In this document: positions 49,400 to 62,025 of the stretch, in pieces
How positions within the stretch are numbered: position 1 is the stretch's first letter
Layout of the letters: the number at the start of each line of letters is the position of its first letter
Source of the DNA: Cymbidium sinense
Taxonomy: Eukaryota > Streptophyta > Magnoliopsida > Asparagales > Orchidaceae
Direction of reading: 5' to 3'
Assembly: GCA_021442155.1 (NCBI GenBank)
Contig: CM038214.1
Location: forward strand, 52,546,514 to 52,610,513
DNA length: 64,000 bases
Notes under the pieces: model-generated
Told to the model about the DNA's origin: nothing
The model's database searches: none
Seen by the model: only the letters and a program-made list of their open reading frames with translations
Made by a program: the position numbers and the translations under genes

Positions 49400-52300
49400 G
49401 TGGTTTCACTTTAAACGATTTAAATGGTTTAGAGTTATATTTTTAATTTTATGTCAAGATTGATTTTAAGTTTTAAAGTGAGAAAGAGACTATGCCCTAC
49501 TTATGGAAAAGCTTTAATTTACTTAACACCTTATTCCTAATAAGATTTTCTCCAAAGGGAGATAACTTGAAAAGGTTATCTTAAGACTTGAACTTAAATA
49601 TTTATATTTCAAATTTATCAAAATTGTTATTTTCTTTTTAAAATTTTCTATTATTTAGCTTTCACAAGTGTATGTGTTAAACTAGTGGTTCAAGGAATGA
49701 GGACTCCTTCAACCAATAGCCATATAATCTTGATTTTCTAAACTATATACCATGTGATCACTTATTATGAAGAGCTTTGATTTAGTTTTGGTTTCAATTA
49801 AAATTTGATTTAACTTATAAAATTTAAATTAATTTATTTAGTTTTAAAAGCTTAACAAAATATTTAACATTTTTTAGGTTTAACTGTATTTTTTTATTTA
49901 TTTATAATTCGCTTAAGTGTATATTAATATTTATTTACTAATAATAGGTTTTAGTTGATTGGATGAGTTCCACTTTTTTATTTGAATTTAATAATCTTTG
50001 TATTTTATTAAGGTGGTATTAATATTTTAATTTAATTTTGGCTATTAGTTCTATTTCAATCAAATTAAATTTTAATTAAATTAAATTAAAATTTCATTCA
50101 TTTTATACTTATGTTTCATTGGTTTCAATGATGTGTGTTGACTAATTTTGTTTAATAATTGTTCAAATTTTTATGTGTTTTGAATTTTAGTATTTTCTTT
50201 AAGTTAAGTAATAAGTTTCAATTTGATTAAATTTACTTCAATTTGGAATTCAATTAATGCTTCAATCTTTCATTTAGTTTCCATGTAAACATTTGTTAAG
50301 TTCATTAAGCTTTGTTTCACATAGTTTATGTTGATTAAATTAATTCTATTGTTATTTGAATTTAGAGTTTTTTGTTTTAACAAGATTAGAATGATTTAAT
50401 GTTTTATATATATATAAAAATATTTGATGGCACTTAGTAATTTTGAAATTTATTACATAACTAAGCTTTTTCTTATGATAGTTGAATTTTATTTAGTCTA
50501 GGTTTATAGTTTTCTTATTGCATTGATTGAGTAATGTTTAATTCGATTATATAATTGAATTAGCTATGGTTTAGTTTGATTAGGTTAATTTAATTTGAAT
50601 GATTTAATATTTATGTTTAATTTGTTTGATTGGTATAGTTAAAGTTTATTTAATTTATCATAGATAAGTGGTTGATTAAATTATGTTTAATTATTTTAGC
50701 TTGATTGAAGATTATTCAAATTTCACTTGATTAATTTAATTTGATGATTATCTTAATTAAATATTTAATTGAAGGGGTTGATTTGGTTAAAATTAATTTA
50801 GCATGTCATTTTTTAAATAATCGAATTTACTTAAAATTCAATTAAGGGTTTAAATGGTTAAACTCTAATTAGATAATTTGATTCAATTAAATTTTAAGTT
50901 TAATGATTTCAATTTAATTGGTAGTTGATTGAAAGATTAAATGTTGATTGTTGATTAATCTAATTGACCATCTTAAGCAATGTTCAATTATCTATTATTT
51001 AAATTAAATGATAATGTTAATTAAAGGTTGATTAAAAAAATTAAAGGTCCATGTTTAATTTGATTAATTGAATATTAATAATTAACTTGATTAACTGATT
51101 TATTTAATTGAGGTGTGATTAATGATTATTTTAATTTATCTTATTCAAGTTAAAATGTTTTAATTGGTTTAATTATTTTAAGTAGAAATTAATTATTTGA
51201 TTAATCATGATTAATTTGATTAAAATTTGGTTATTATTTATAATTAACATAATTCAGCATTATATTTAAGTTATGTTTAACTTGAGAATCACTTTTGATA
51301 TGACTTATTTAATTTAATTTAGTTTAATTAAATAATGAATTAACTTAATTTCATTAGTATGAGTAAAGGTTAATCTTAGTAATAAGATGATTAATTAATT
51401 ATGTTTAATTTAATTGATTAATATCAAATTAGTGATTAATTATTCCTTACCTTTATTTTACTAAGTAATTTGTTTTATTAAGAGTTTAATTAAAGGATTT
51501 AATTTACTTAGTAATTAACTAGTTCAAGCCTAATAGAGTGATTATTTAGTTTCTTTATTATTGATTTAATCAAGTGATTACCTTAACTAAATAATAAAAT
51601 AAATCAAGGGTTAATTGTTGATCTATTAATTTGATAAGATTTTTCATATAGTTAATGAAGTTTAATTGCAATGCAATGTTTATCTTAATCAAATAGTTGA
51701 GGATTAATTGAACTCATCATATTCATTCTAATTGATTATTACACTTCTTTGAATATTAAGTGGTTCATTTAATTAGTGGTCAATCATTGATCAAATATGA
51801 TTAGTTTAGTCAAGGTTTAATTATAAATTAATTATGATTGATCTTAACTAAATTAATCGAGATTTTACTTAATGATTTGTTGTATTTAAGGTGATTTAAG
51901 TATTGATCTTAATTAAGCAAATCAAGATTTAATTTAGTGTATTTAAGGTGATTTAAGTATTGATCTTAATTGGTTTAATGATTTTACTTATAATCCACTT
52001 TTAGTTAATCCTAAGAATTGTTTTTTAGATGTGTCATAACATCAATCTTAATCTCTAAAATTTCAAATTGATTAAACCATTAAATTAGGTGTAGTTAAAA
52101 TTTGATTATTTCTTAGGAAATCTTAAATTAATAAAATCATCTAATAAAAATTGTGACTTCTATTTTTGCTAGATTCCTCTCTAAAATATGTATCTAGAGA
52201 GGGATCATTTGTATTTTTTGGCTTAAAGGTTGACTTATTATGACTTTTTAGATGTTTGGTGTGATTAAGTTAATTAATTAAAGATAATTGAGCCCTAAAT

Positions 52301-52650
52301 TGATGATTTTATGATTTAAAGAGATTCAAAGTGTTTTATATTTTTTTTCAAGGTTCATTGATGTTATTCGTGATGTTTTAAGTAAATTTTAGGATTTTCT
52401 TTAATTTCCTCAAATTTAAATTAATTATCTTTATTAAATTGAAGGCTTTAATTTAGAAATTCTCTATCTTTTACTCCACATAGCATTAATCATTGAAATT
52501 TTTATGCTAGTTGTGTTTCAACCTTAATTTATTTATGTGAAAAATATCAAATTAGTTGATTAATATGTTAAGCTTAATTAGGGTATAATTTTCTAATTAA
52601 ACTTAAATGAAGAAAAATTTATCCAAAAATAATTTGGTTTTTGAGTTCAA
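49400..52650. repeat. Low-complexity AT-rich expansion in U3 of LTR-A copy 5
   Basis: Long run built from variants of 'tttaattgattaatt', 'aattaaat' and 'gattaagt', with few C bases on this strand. A short direct duplication is visible ('tatttaaggtgatttaagtattgatcttaatt' type words near 51882 and 51939, period about 57). The corresponding interval is about 1.3 kb in copy 4, about 1.8 kb in copy 6 and about 2.6 kb in copy 3, so this part accounts for most of the length variation of LTR-A. Confidence 0.65.
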
Positions 52651-52654
52651 TAAA

Positions 52655-53013
52655 TTTCTCTCACATAGAGGAATCTATAGAGCCCTTATTTGCATTTTTG
52701 GGTTGAGTATTTTTTTATAACTTTTTGGAGTTTTAGGACCCATTTTAAATCTAAAAAATTTGGATTTTTAATTTATGTTAATTAGTAGTGACGAGAGATA
52801 GACTTGGCACCACTTCATGCATGGTGATGCATTATTTCTCTCACTCGGAGGAATCTATAAGCCCTTATTTGCATTTTTAGGTTGAGTATTTTTTTATAAA
52901 ATTTTTAGAGTTTTAGAACATTTTTATCATTTTAAATCTAAAGTTGGCTTTTTAATTTATGCTAATTAGTAGTGACGAGTCATAGACTAGGCACCACTTC
53001 ACGCATGGTGACG
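52655..53013. repeat. 180-bp tandem duplication in LTR-A copy 5
   Basis: Two adjacent units, 52655-52834 and 52835-53013. Shared runs include 'ttctctcac', 'gaggaatctata', 'gcccttatttgcattttt', 'taattagtagtgacgag' and 'ggcaccacttca-gcatggtga'. Identity is about 90% by eye. Other LTR-A copies (18390-18530 and 58590 in reverse) hold one unit only. Confidence 0.85.
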
Positions 53014-53949
53014 TTATTAGGCCATGTGGGATTCACATGGATCCCAGATGGAATGATGATGGGGTACATGGTTTTATCAAGACAATTTGATTAAGGATTG
53101 AATAGCCTCATAATCAATCCATGATTCTTATAATGATTTAAATCAAATTGTTCATCTAAATCATAGTAGTCCATTCCAAATAAAAGGAATGGATGGTGGA
53201 GATTTTATCCCTAACCACTTGTTGGACATCAATTTTCATTTATTTAAGTTATGTTTCTTTGTGGTTTTATTTGTAAAATGATCAAGAATGAAAATTCAAT
53301 GAATCTACATAGTTGGATTCTAATGAATTGCGATTTCACTTCAAAAAGTGACCAAGAACTAGGGATTTTGCAATAGTTTATGGTGGTCACCTTACGAGAA
53401 CTAATTCTCAATGGTCATAGTGATCTAATCATATTCCTTGGAGGTTTATGAAGCTGTGAAAATAGTTTAGCTGGTTGCCTCCCCATGGATTTCTTTAGAG
53501 ACCAAGCTCTACATGGGTTCATCAAACTTTAGTGTTTCTTAGTGGTTTTAAGGCTAGGAAAAGAGGGCTTCATTTCAATTTGTGATGCTTGACTTTTAGG
53601 GAAGGTGATAATGCCAATTGAAGCTAGGGGGGCTCTACCTTAGTTCTTTAGCTTTTGATTGATCACTCCTCCATTAATGGAAGTATGGGTTTAGAGGCCA
53701 GAGGGGTGCAAGGCTTGACCAAAGTTAATAAATAGTGGTTTAATTACTATGGAGCATGCTAAGGATGAGCCAAATGGGGAAATGGGTTATGCCTTAGTGG
53801 ATCTTGGGTTTGGCATTTTTTTAATTTTCTCTCACCTCCATGCCTCCATTGTTGACTTTGGGCTTTAATTCACATTGGTTGTGGTCTTAGCACATGTGAG
53901 GTAAGGTTAGGTAAGTTTAGTGGCCTTGGATTGGGCTTTGATTGGCTTG

Positions 53950-55130
53950 ATCACATCTTAACCCAATTTGACTTCAATGGGTTAAGTTAAGTCTCATGAG
54001 TTGGTTTGGTCAAATTGGGTTTAAATTAAGCATTGATCATATAATAGATCATATATGAGTAATTGTAGTGATTCATTGTACGTAATTTGGTAAAATTTTG
54101 ATTTTGATAGAAAATAACACATATGGGTTACTTTTGGTCAACTTGGGCTAAGTTGACCAATTGACCAAATTGTGCCCAAGGAAGGGTTGACTCATGTTCA
54201 AATATTGATTTGAAACATGATAGTATAATTGGTTTGATCCAATTTGAAGTAGATTTGAATTTGGCTCATAAGGGTTCATATGGGCCTAATAGACTAAGTT
54301 AACCAATTTAGTCAAAATTTCCAAGTTAGGTGCAATGTTTTATTATCAATTTAAAGATGATTAAAAGTAGTAATTTGATTTAGTTTGGATTGGATTAAAG
54401 TTTGTCTCAATTTGACCCTTTTAGGTCAAATTGGGCTAAGTTGGGTCAAAGGGCCAAATTGACTCAAAGGTGCTCAATTGATTATTTAGACATGATTAAA
54501 AATTGGATTGATTGTAATGATTGGCTTGGCCCAATTTGGGTTAAATCAAGATATGGTTAAATTTTATCCTTTAGGTCAAATTGGGATAAGTGGGTAAATT
54601 TGCCAAATTGGCCTACTTGGTGTCATTGGGACGTTGGAATATAATCAATGATTATTTTGAAAGTGATTATAAAGATTAGTTTAGTTTGATTTGGATTGAA
54701 TTAAATTTTGGTTCAATTTGACCAATAAGGTCAAATAAGGTCAAATTGGGTAATTAGCCAAATTAGGTCACAATTGGTCATGAGGGATGTCCAAATATGT
54801 GATTAAAATGATTTTGGAGCTTTTATTTGGCTTACTTTGGCTTGGATCAAATTAGATTTGATTTTTGCCCTATTGGGTTCAATTGAGCAAGTTGGGCTAG
54901 GTAAGCCAATTGACTAAATTGAATCCTAAAGTCTTAATCAAGTTTAAATAATGCTTTAAGGGGCTTTGATGAGTTCAACTTCAAATGGTTTGGATGAATT
55001 TTTAGTTTAGCCCTTTAGGACCCAAATGGGTCATACTATATTAACTTGGTCACTTAGCCAAATAGAGCACCAATTGGGTATGACATGGAGAATCTTGGAT
55101 TTTAGGTATTATATGATCAATTGAGTTTGT
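53950..55130. promoter_or_regulatory. TTGAC-rich U3 segment of LTR-A copy 5
   Basis: Cryptic repeat of 'aattgggtcaaattgg' and 'gttgaccaa' words, reverse-complement equivalent of 8590-9250 in copy 2. Several strings pack two or three TTGAC/GTCAA cores within 30 bases (for example 54145-54195). Possible WRKY-binding character is inference only. Confidence 0.4.
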
Positions 55131-55309
55131 TATATTAGGTTTGCCATGAAGTTGGGGTGATTGGGTTCCACTAGTCAGGGGTGGAGCTTACCCTTAGGTT
55201 AAGCTTTGTGTGTCTTCTATGCTTTAGGTTAGTATCTCCCTAGACACTTAAAGTGTCTTAGGACTAAGTTAAAACATATTAGTGTCTAGATTAAGTGATG
55301 ATTGTCATT

Positions 55310-55324
55310 CTCACTAAAAGTGAG
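55310..55324 (-). other. LTR-A terminal hairpin, copy 5
   Basis: CTCAC (55310-55314) pairs perfectly with GTGAG (55320-55324) around a TAAAA loop, seven bases inside the LTR terminus. The closing base pair C-G here is T-A in copy 1. Confidence 0.6.
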
Positions 55325-55331
55325 GTCAATA

Positions 55332-56060
55332 AGAGTTTATTAATCAACACAGAAAGCTCGATCACTATCATCATCAAATCTATTTTTGACAACTTAGGCA
55401 AGATGAGTTCTAAACTCACCCTAATGGGAGGATCACTATTCAAATTTCGATAAGGATGGCAATAAATTGAAGAAATGACTACCCTCCCAGTGACTTAGGG
55501 GTGAATGAGAAATAATATATTATAAATGGGAAGGACTCTATTGTTATAAAGCAATGCTCTTCAGGCTAGGACAACTTATTAAATGAAGGTAGATTAAGTG
55601 TTTAAAAAGAAAAAGGGAGGAATGTTGAAGTTTATATTGATGATTTATTGGTTAAAAGCAAGCTATCATTGTATATATCGAGGACCATAAAGAGATTTTA
55701 CCATCATAAAAAATAAAGCATTTGCCTAAATCTTCTTTAATGCACTTTTAGCACTTGGTCAAGTAAATTTTGGGATTTCTTATTTCACCTATAGGCATAT
55801 AGTTTGAGGCACACTCGATCTAAGTTGTCACCGATAACTCAATCAAATATATTATCACCAAACCTAATCACTTAATGATACTATTGAAATGGTCAATAGA
55901 ATTGAGCAAATTTGATATCCTACTCGGCCAGAACAACAATTAAAGCTCAGGCACCTACCATTTCCTCATTGATTTTTGAAGCTCACAAGAAGTCCTAATC
56001 AATCCAGAGCCATTATGGTAGCTATATTTGGATGGATCAATTGATGAACATGTTTATGAA
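55332..56060 (+). pseudogene. Tat-like protease end, RT palm and RNase H relic
   Basis: Continuation of 47165-47270 after LTR-A copy 5. INTESSITIIIKSIFDNLG (near 55343) covers the protease active site, with D-[ST]-G replaced by N-T-E, so it is dead. A deletion follows. NVEVYIDDLLVKSK at 55621-55662 is the RT catalytic block (YIDD), and LGFLISPIGI is near 55768. Another deletion leads to VVTDNSIKYII (near 55825) and LKWSIELSKFDIL (near 55884) of RNase H, and LYLDGSI near 56022 looks like the start of the second (archaeal-type) RNase H that Tat elements carry. The relic ends near 56060 where a copia LTR begins. Confidence 0.82.
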
Positions 56061-56079
56061 AGCCTTAAAGAAATAAATT

Positions 56080-56662
56080 CAATTCAATCAAAATTAGAAG
56101 AAATTCTTTCAAATATTTTGAAGGAAAAATTAAAAAGAGATTAAGAGTTACTTTAGCAATAAAGCACACAAAACTTTTCATTCAAACCAAGCCATATGAA
56201 CTTTAAATGAAACAAATTTTTTTATTCAAATCATTTATGTGTATGCTATGTCTATGAAATGAGATATATCATTTGAAATTTTCTTTTCACACAAGAGAGA
56301 AGCTTGAATAATGTTGAAGATCATCTCCACTTGAAGATTTGTTGAAGATAAGAAGAGAAGAGAAGATCTTTTGTTCTTTAATCCAAGCAAACTTCAAGAG
56401 AGGCTTCTGACCAAGGTGACTGAGAAGGGATTTTGCACTAGTATCACTTCAAGAAAACAAACTATAAGAGTTTGATCTAAGAGGAGAGAAATAAGAGAGA
56501 TAATGAATAAGACCTAAGCTCATTAAATAGATGAGGGGTTGGCTAAAGCATAATGGAAATATAAGGGAAGAAAATAGGACAAAATCTTAATAAGAAAATA
56601 TTTAAATTTGATTTGAAACAAATGAGCATAAGCAAAATAAATTCTAACAAAGATGTTTAAAT

Positions 56663-56708
<46 letters not shown>

Positions 56709-56813
56709 TAGATAAAGAGAGATGAGGGAAAGAAATCATTCATGCCAATCAAATACAATCATGAAAATAACCTTCATGTAATTTTCTAGCAAGCCATGAA
56801 GTAAAGAGAGGTA
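56080..56813 (-). mobile_element. Copia-type LTR fragment (minus strand), left of LTR-A copy 6
   Basis: Non-coding, A-rich. Blocks such as 'gaagcttgaataatgttgaagatc..ccacttgaag' resemble 6413-6480 in the first minus-strand copia LTR. The continuation is at 62026-63270 past the LTR-A insert. It seems to lack the U5 tip. Assignment is by similarity to the other fragment and is tentative. Confidence 0.4.
56666..56704. repeat. (AG)n microsatellite followed by (GATA)n
   Basis: About 19 AG units, then three GATA units to about 56714. It lies in the copia LTR fragment 110 bases before LTR-A copy 6. Confidence 0.95.
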
Positions 56814-59800
56814 TGTTGACATCATTTTTGGATGAGGTTAACATCAATCTGAAATCAATAAATAGGATATCCTAACCTCAAATAAGAATCTCCTAATTTA
56901 ATGCTTAGGACACTATGTTTAGTGACCTAGGGAATTTTCCTTGGGTTTGATTTAACCTAATTAGCTTAGGTGGAATCAACCCAAACTTCTGATTTGGATT
57001 AACTCAAATAAAATCCAATTAATTCAAATAGAAATTTAATTAAAAATAAATGAAATCAACCACACCAAATCATTTCATACATGTGATCAAGCATGATTGG
57101 TCCAAACCCATTCCAATTGAGTCAAATTGGTAACTTGAACTCAATTAGAACCAAACTTAACCCATTTAGGCCAAATGGGTTAAAATGAAATCAAAATTCA
57201 AAATCAATTCAAAATTAAATGAATTAATCAAATCAAAATTCAATCAATTATCAATTCAAGAATATTAAAATCAAAATTAAAATGGGTTGATTTAAAATCT
57301 AACATTTTGAAACCAAATACTTGGTTTGGATTTCAATTTTCCAATCCAAGTCAAATGAATTCAAACATGAACTCAAATCCATTTGAGTTTGAAATGGATA
57401 GCCACCTATTAGTCTAGGAATTATGGTGATAATGCCATAAATCACAAAATAAAAAAAGAGGAATGAAATTAAAAATAATAATAATAAATTGAAAAAGGGG
57501 AAGAAGGAAATTCCATTTCCCCTCTTTCCATGCCATGACATCCACCTCTTAAGGGGATGGCTTCCTTCAAGTGAAGGCAACCAAAAAAGAAACCAAGCAA
57601 TCAAGTTAAAGAAGATTTGGTTTCTCCCAAGAAAAAAAAGAAGAAGAAGAGAAAAAAAAGGGAAGGGATCGACCAAAGGGAAAGATGATGCAAGAAGCTC
57701 TCTTATCCTCCAGAAATCCACATCCAAGTATGCTCATAAGCTTCCATGGATTGCAATCATCACAGCTGACCAAAGAAGGGGAGTTTTTAAAAGGAAGTTC
57801 ACGGCCAAAATGGAAACCACACATACAACCTTCCCATCACCTTCACCAGTCAAAACAAAGTGGAAACACACCTTCTTCCTCTTCCCATGCCACCGAGAGG
57901 CCAAAGAACCATCAAGGACGTCGGGTAGCAAGCTAAGCTTGGTCTAGGGAGCAATCCAAAGGGAGAGGATCCAATTCCTTTGGCACACAAGCTTCTCTCA
58001 TCATTCCAAAGCTAATCAATTGACCCCACCACTGAAGATCACCCGACCAAGGTATGCCATTAACACACCTCCAATCTTTCGGGTTTGACACTTTATGAAG
58101 GCAACTTGATCTCAAGTGAGATCAAGCTATAGATCTATTGGATATTCATCCACGATAGATTTGCAATTGAAAATGTGAGATTATGATGGGTAGATTGCCA
58201 AAAATCAAGCAAAAACCATGGACGGCTCTTGGTTCTCTCAGGGAAGGAGATGTGATCCAAACTATCTGTTCCTTTTATAAAGGATGGACGGCTCAGATTT
58301 AGTCAAATCACTCAATTTGAACCCCTTTAGGAACCGTAGATTCATCATGGACCATCTGATCTTTGATCGGACTATCCAGATCAATCCCTTATCTCATCAC
58401 CTTTTCAACACGGGATCCATGTGCATCCCACGTGGACCACCAGCATGCAAAATGTGGCATGGCTTCCACGTGAGCACTGATTAGTTTAAAGAGAAAAATA
58501 AGGATTCCTAAATTTAAAAAATTGCTAAAATTACTCAAAAATTCTAAAAATCATGAGAAAATAAATATAAATCCAAAAAAAGCAATTGAGGGCTCTATGG
58601 ATTCTTGATGAGAGGAATCTATAAAATTAAAATTCCCAATTTATTTTGGGTATTTTGCCTTAATTTGGGTTTAATTGAAAACCATTAAACCTTAATTACT
58701 CTCAAACCATATATCCAATTGAATTGAAACTTTAGGAAATAAAATTAGGGTTAAACCACACCTTGTGTAAAGTTTTCATAATTTATTTTAGTGTCTTTCA
58801 TGAAAAATGAAATTTTAAACCCTAAGTCTCAAATATTATTTAATTAATTAATTAAAAATTAAATAATTAATAGAAATGAATATAACCTTAAATTAACCTA
58901 ATGAACCTTATTGAACATTAAAACACTAATGAAACTCAGTTAAACTAGATAAACCTCAAATTGACATAATTAAGCAATTAATTGAATTAATTAATTCAAA
59001 TAATTAATAAAAACTTAATTAAATCATAATAAATCAAACAAAAAAATATGAATAAACCCTCATTGGAAACATATTTCAATGAGGAATCAATGAAAAATGA
59101 AATCCCTAAATGAATTCCATTAAATTAGGCATAATTTAGTTTTAATGAAATAATTAATACCTTAATTAAATTCTAATTATGAATTTAATCAAAATGAAAC
59201 TTTGGAAACATGAAACTGGTATGTAATCCCAGCTTACCATTAAAATTTGAAACCCAATTGATCTTTGGATTAGAAATTGTTGAATTTCCAAATTCCTAAG
59301 CAAATATTAATCAATAATAAATAAGAAAATCCATTAATTCATTAAATCATGATATAAATTAAACCAATCTCAATCAAACATCGAAACTCTAGAAAGTATT
59401 TCTAAATATCCTAAGTCAAATAATTAATCATTTTCAAACTTAAATACTAATGAAATTAAACCTTAAGTTAATGAAATCTTTAATTAAATCAAACATTAAA
59501 ACTTGAATCACCAACACTTAATGAAATCATTAATCTCCAATTCAATTAATCTAAGAATGAATTCAAATCTTAGGTTAATTAAATCAAATCAAATAAAATC
59601 AAACCTCAACCTAAGTACCTTAGGTTAACTTAAACTAAATCAATTAAAATCAAAATAACTTAATCCAAAATACTAATATAAATCAAATTAAATTTCCAAA
59701 TAAAAAAATCAATCTAAATTCAAACAAAATAAATGAAATCAAAAGGATTAATTAAAATACTTAAGGATCTTAGTTAGACCTTTAGGATGAAGATTTCATT

Positions 59801-60636
59801 TCATTAGGAGTTAGGATGTTTAATAGGGTGAGTTCCATCCAAAATGGAATCCATTCTACTCTTCATTCTTGAAAACCTAAACTTCACTTTAACCAAATAA
59901 AGTAGAAATAAAAAATGAAACTAAATCATTAAAGCATTTGAATTGGAAACACCTAAAGGTAAAATTCAAATAAACTCAAACTTCAAATTGAAACTTAAAC
60001 TAAAGAGGCCTAGCAAAGTTTTGCTACACAAGCCTATCTACTTCACACACTAGATTATTAGGTCACAAACCATAGAGTTAAGTTAGGTCATTCTGTGATT
60101 CTTTATGATTCCTTGTGATGTGGTTTGATATGATGTGCTTCACATGTGTTTATGGTGTACTATTTTAGACTACATATCTAGGATTGTTTTCCCAATAGAT
60201 TGGATGGTAGGACATTCTTTATAGATCTAACATTATCTTCTACAGGGGGCTATGCTAGAAAGGATTCTTATCATAAAAAAAATTAAAAAAAGAAAATGTT
60301 ATTTTATGTAGGTATGTTTAAATCCTTAAGCATAGCCCATAGGATAGGTGGTCTTGGAAAGCAACTAATGCTAAGCTCATATGTTTGTAAAATATAACTA
60401 TTATGTTATGTTTGTATTTCCTAACATTTATTTTACAAGACTTAAGATTTAATTTTGAACTCAAAAATGTTAATTTGAGCTTAAAATAAGATTAGGATCT
60501 ATGGGGTCTAGGATTAGCAAAAGATGACCCTACCAGAAGATAGGTGCAGTGATCCCCTGTGAAGCCCAAGGGTTGTCCTTGAAGAAGGAGACTATCCCAA
60601 AAAGAAGACCCATAGATCTAAACATGCATCTAGGGC

Positions 60637-60644
60637 TATATAAG
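60637..60644 (+). promoter_or_regulatory. LTR-A TATA box, copy 6
   Basis: TATATAAG followed by 'aggcgagctcgcc' and a pyrimidine tract, at the same place as 13553 in copy 2. About 1.39 kb of R/U5 follows before the LTR end. Confidence 0.65.
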
Positions 60645-60727
60645 AGGCGAGCTCGCCATTTTCCTTTTCGGGTGTCCACATTGGGCTTTTTCTTAAATTA
60701 AATTGGCTTAATTTATTTTTGTTGCAC

Positions 60728-60733
60728 AATAAA
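60728..60733 (+). terminator. Possible poly(A) signal of LTR-A, copy 6
   Basis: AATAAA about 85 bases after the TATA box, as expected for the R region of an LTR. In an AT-rich sequence this hexamer is common, so support is weak. Confidence 0.3.
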
Positions 60734-62025
60734 ATCAACATGCTTTTCTAGGTTTCTTTTATGGTGTGCTTTCCTATGAATGAATGCTTGGATGATCAGG
60801 CTCATAGGAAAAAATTAAATTTATAACCAACTTAAATCTAAATAACTAAAACAAAATAAAAGAAAACTTGAAACCTTACATAAACTAAAGCTATTATGGT
60901 TTGAAATCATGAAATCATATTATTTCCATTCTTGAATTGATCAACTTCACCCATTGCAAATAAGGGGAATCTATCCTGTGAGGATGACCACCTTCTTGGG
61001 CAAGCCTGCCATCTATATTAATTTGGCCCATAACCATTTCTAATTGCACGGCATTAGGAATAAAAATGCATATCCAAGACCTCAAATAAATCTTGAATCA
61101 AAACATTTAAAAATCTAAAAATATGTATTAATTAGATGCATTTCATACCCTACATGATTCTAGGGATTAAGGAGTGAGTCTAGGTTCATTGATTCCTTTC
61201 CTAAAAATGCAACAACTTAGCATCTTGCATTTATAAGACTTAGCATCATGAATTTAAAATTCACTTAGGTGGTGTTAGCTGGAAGCCCTCTCCAAGCGGG
61301 TTGTAAGTCTAGAAGAGTCAAGGATAGGTTAGTTCCCTCAAGTGAGAGGAATGGCCAATAATTCCAAAAATAGAACTAAGTCAAACATCTGACATGTTTC
61401 AGAAGCACCTATAAACTAGGTTCTGAAGCATGCTTTTCAAGAATAAGTTTTTCAACCCTAGGCATTTTTGTAGTCTTGTGTCTACTAGAATCTAAGTTCT
61501 AAACTTTTAAGAAAATGTCAACTCAAAACCTAAATTAAATTCTAAATTTTAAAGCTTAATTATAGGATAGTTGAAATGTCTACTAGGCATCCCAGTATAA
61601 ATAGACATTTCCTACTTCATCCTGTTATGCTTCTAAAAAGAACTCTCTCCAATTTGGACCATACCCAATTGAAAATTCTAAATAAATCAATCCTTGAAAC
61701 CAACTTTGAAATCTTTTTTCTTTAATCGAGAGTATTCTTAGGAAGTGACCCTTCTTAAGATGTAATTTACTATAGGTGCTTGCCTCTATAGGGAACCATG
61801 AACTAGTTTAAAATTAAACCCTATTATACCTTCCATGTAGTTCAGGGGAGAAATCTCTGGTACACGTAAGACCCATTAGCCTTAGGAGTCTTTCATTAAA
61901 TGATCGAATCCATTATAGGAAAACATGTTTTTCTTCTGAGATAATATGTTTATTCCTTAATGATGCATTTGATCATCCAAATAATACATTCTAAATTCTA
62001 TGTGGTTTCATAAATCTTTTCCACA

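Larger units (their letters stand above)
47271..55331 (-). mobile_element. LTR-A copy 5, full length 8.06 kb, inserted in Tat-like protease
   Basis: It begins TATGGTGTTT (family TGTGGTGTT, one transition) and ends GGTCAATA (family GGTCAACA, one transition). The target duplication is aaagt (47266-47270) and agagt (55332-55336). Joining the flanks restores the protease frame: KIKS before, LLINTESS after, where relatives read VKRVLIDTGSS. Internal order matches copy 4: U5 block (47280-47600), 'aagcccaccc' at 49047, 'aaaggaatgga' near 53180, TTGAC-rich part 53950-55130, 'cctaggttaag'-type block and hairpin. The extra length over copy 4 is mostly AT-rich U3 between 49400 and 52750. No coding sequence is present. 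Confidence 0.85.
56814..62025 (+). mobile_element. LTR-A copy 6, full length 5.2 kb
   Basis: It starts TGTTGACATC and ends near TTTTCCACA. Flanking pentamers are aggta (56809-56813) and aagta (62026-62030), a 4/5 target duplication. Order: hairpin remnant, 'cctaaccagcttaggtgg'-type block (56920-56980), TTGAC/GGTCAA part, GC-richer part 57480-58460 ('ggacggctc', 'cacgtggaccacc'), AT-rich part, 'gtgtgaag' block at 60040, TATA 60637, AATAAA 60728 and U5. Overlapping ORFs at 57299-58484 on both strands, up to 152 codons, lie in the GC-richer part. They have no counterpart of similar length in copy 2 and are judged non-coding. Confidence 0.8.

Noticed and set aside
57299..58115. Cluster of overlapping ORFs on both strands, the longest 152 codons at 57489-57947
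   Set aside because: They lie in the GC-richer part of LTR-A copy 6, overlap each other in several frames, are rich in Lys/Arg or Phe/Leu from purine/pyrimidine tracts, and the equivalent part of copy 2 (about 9240-10000) has no matching protein.
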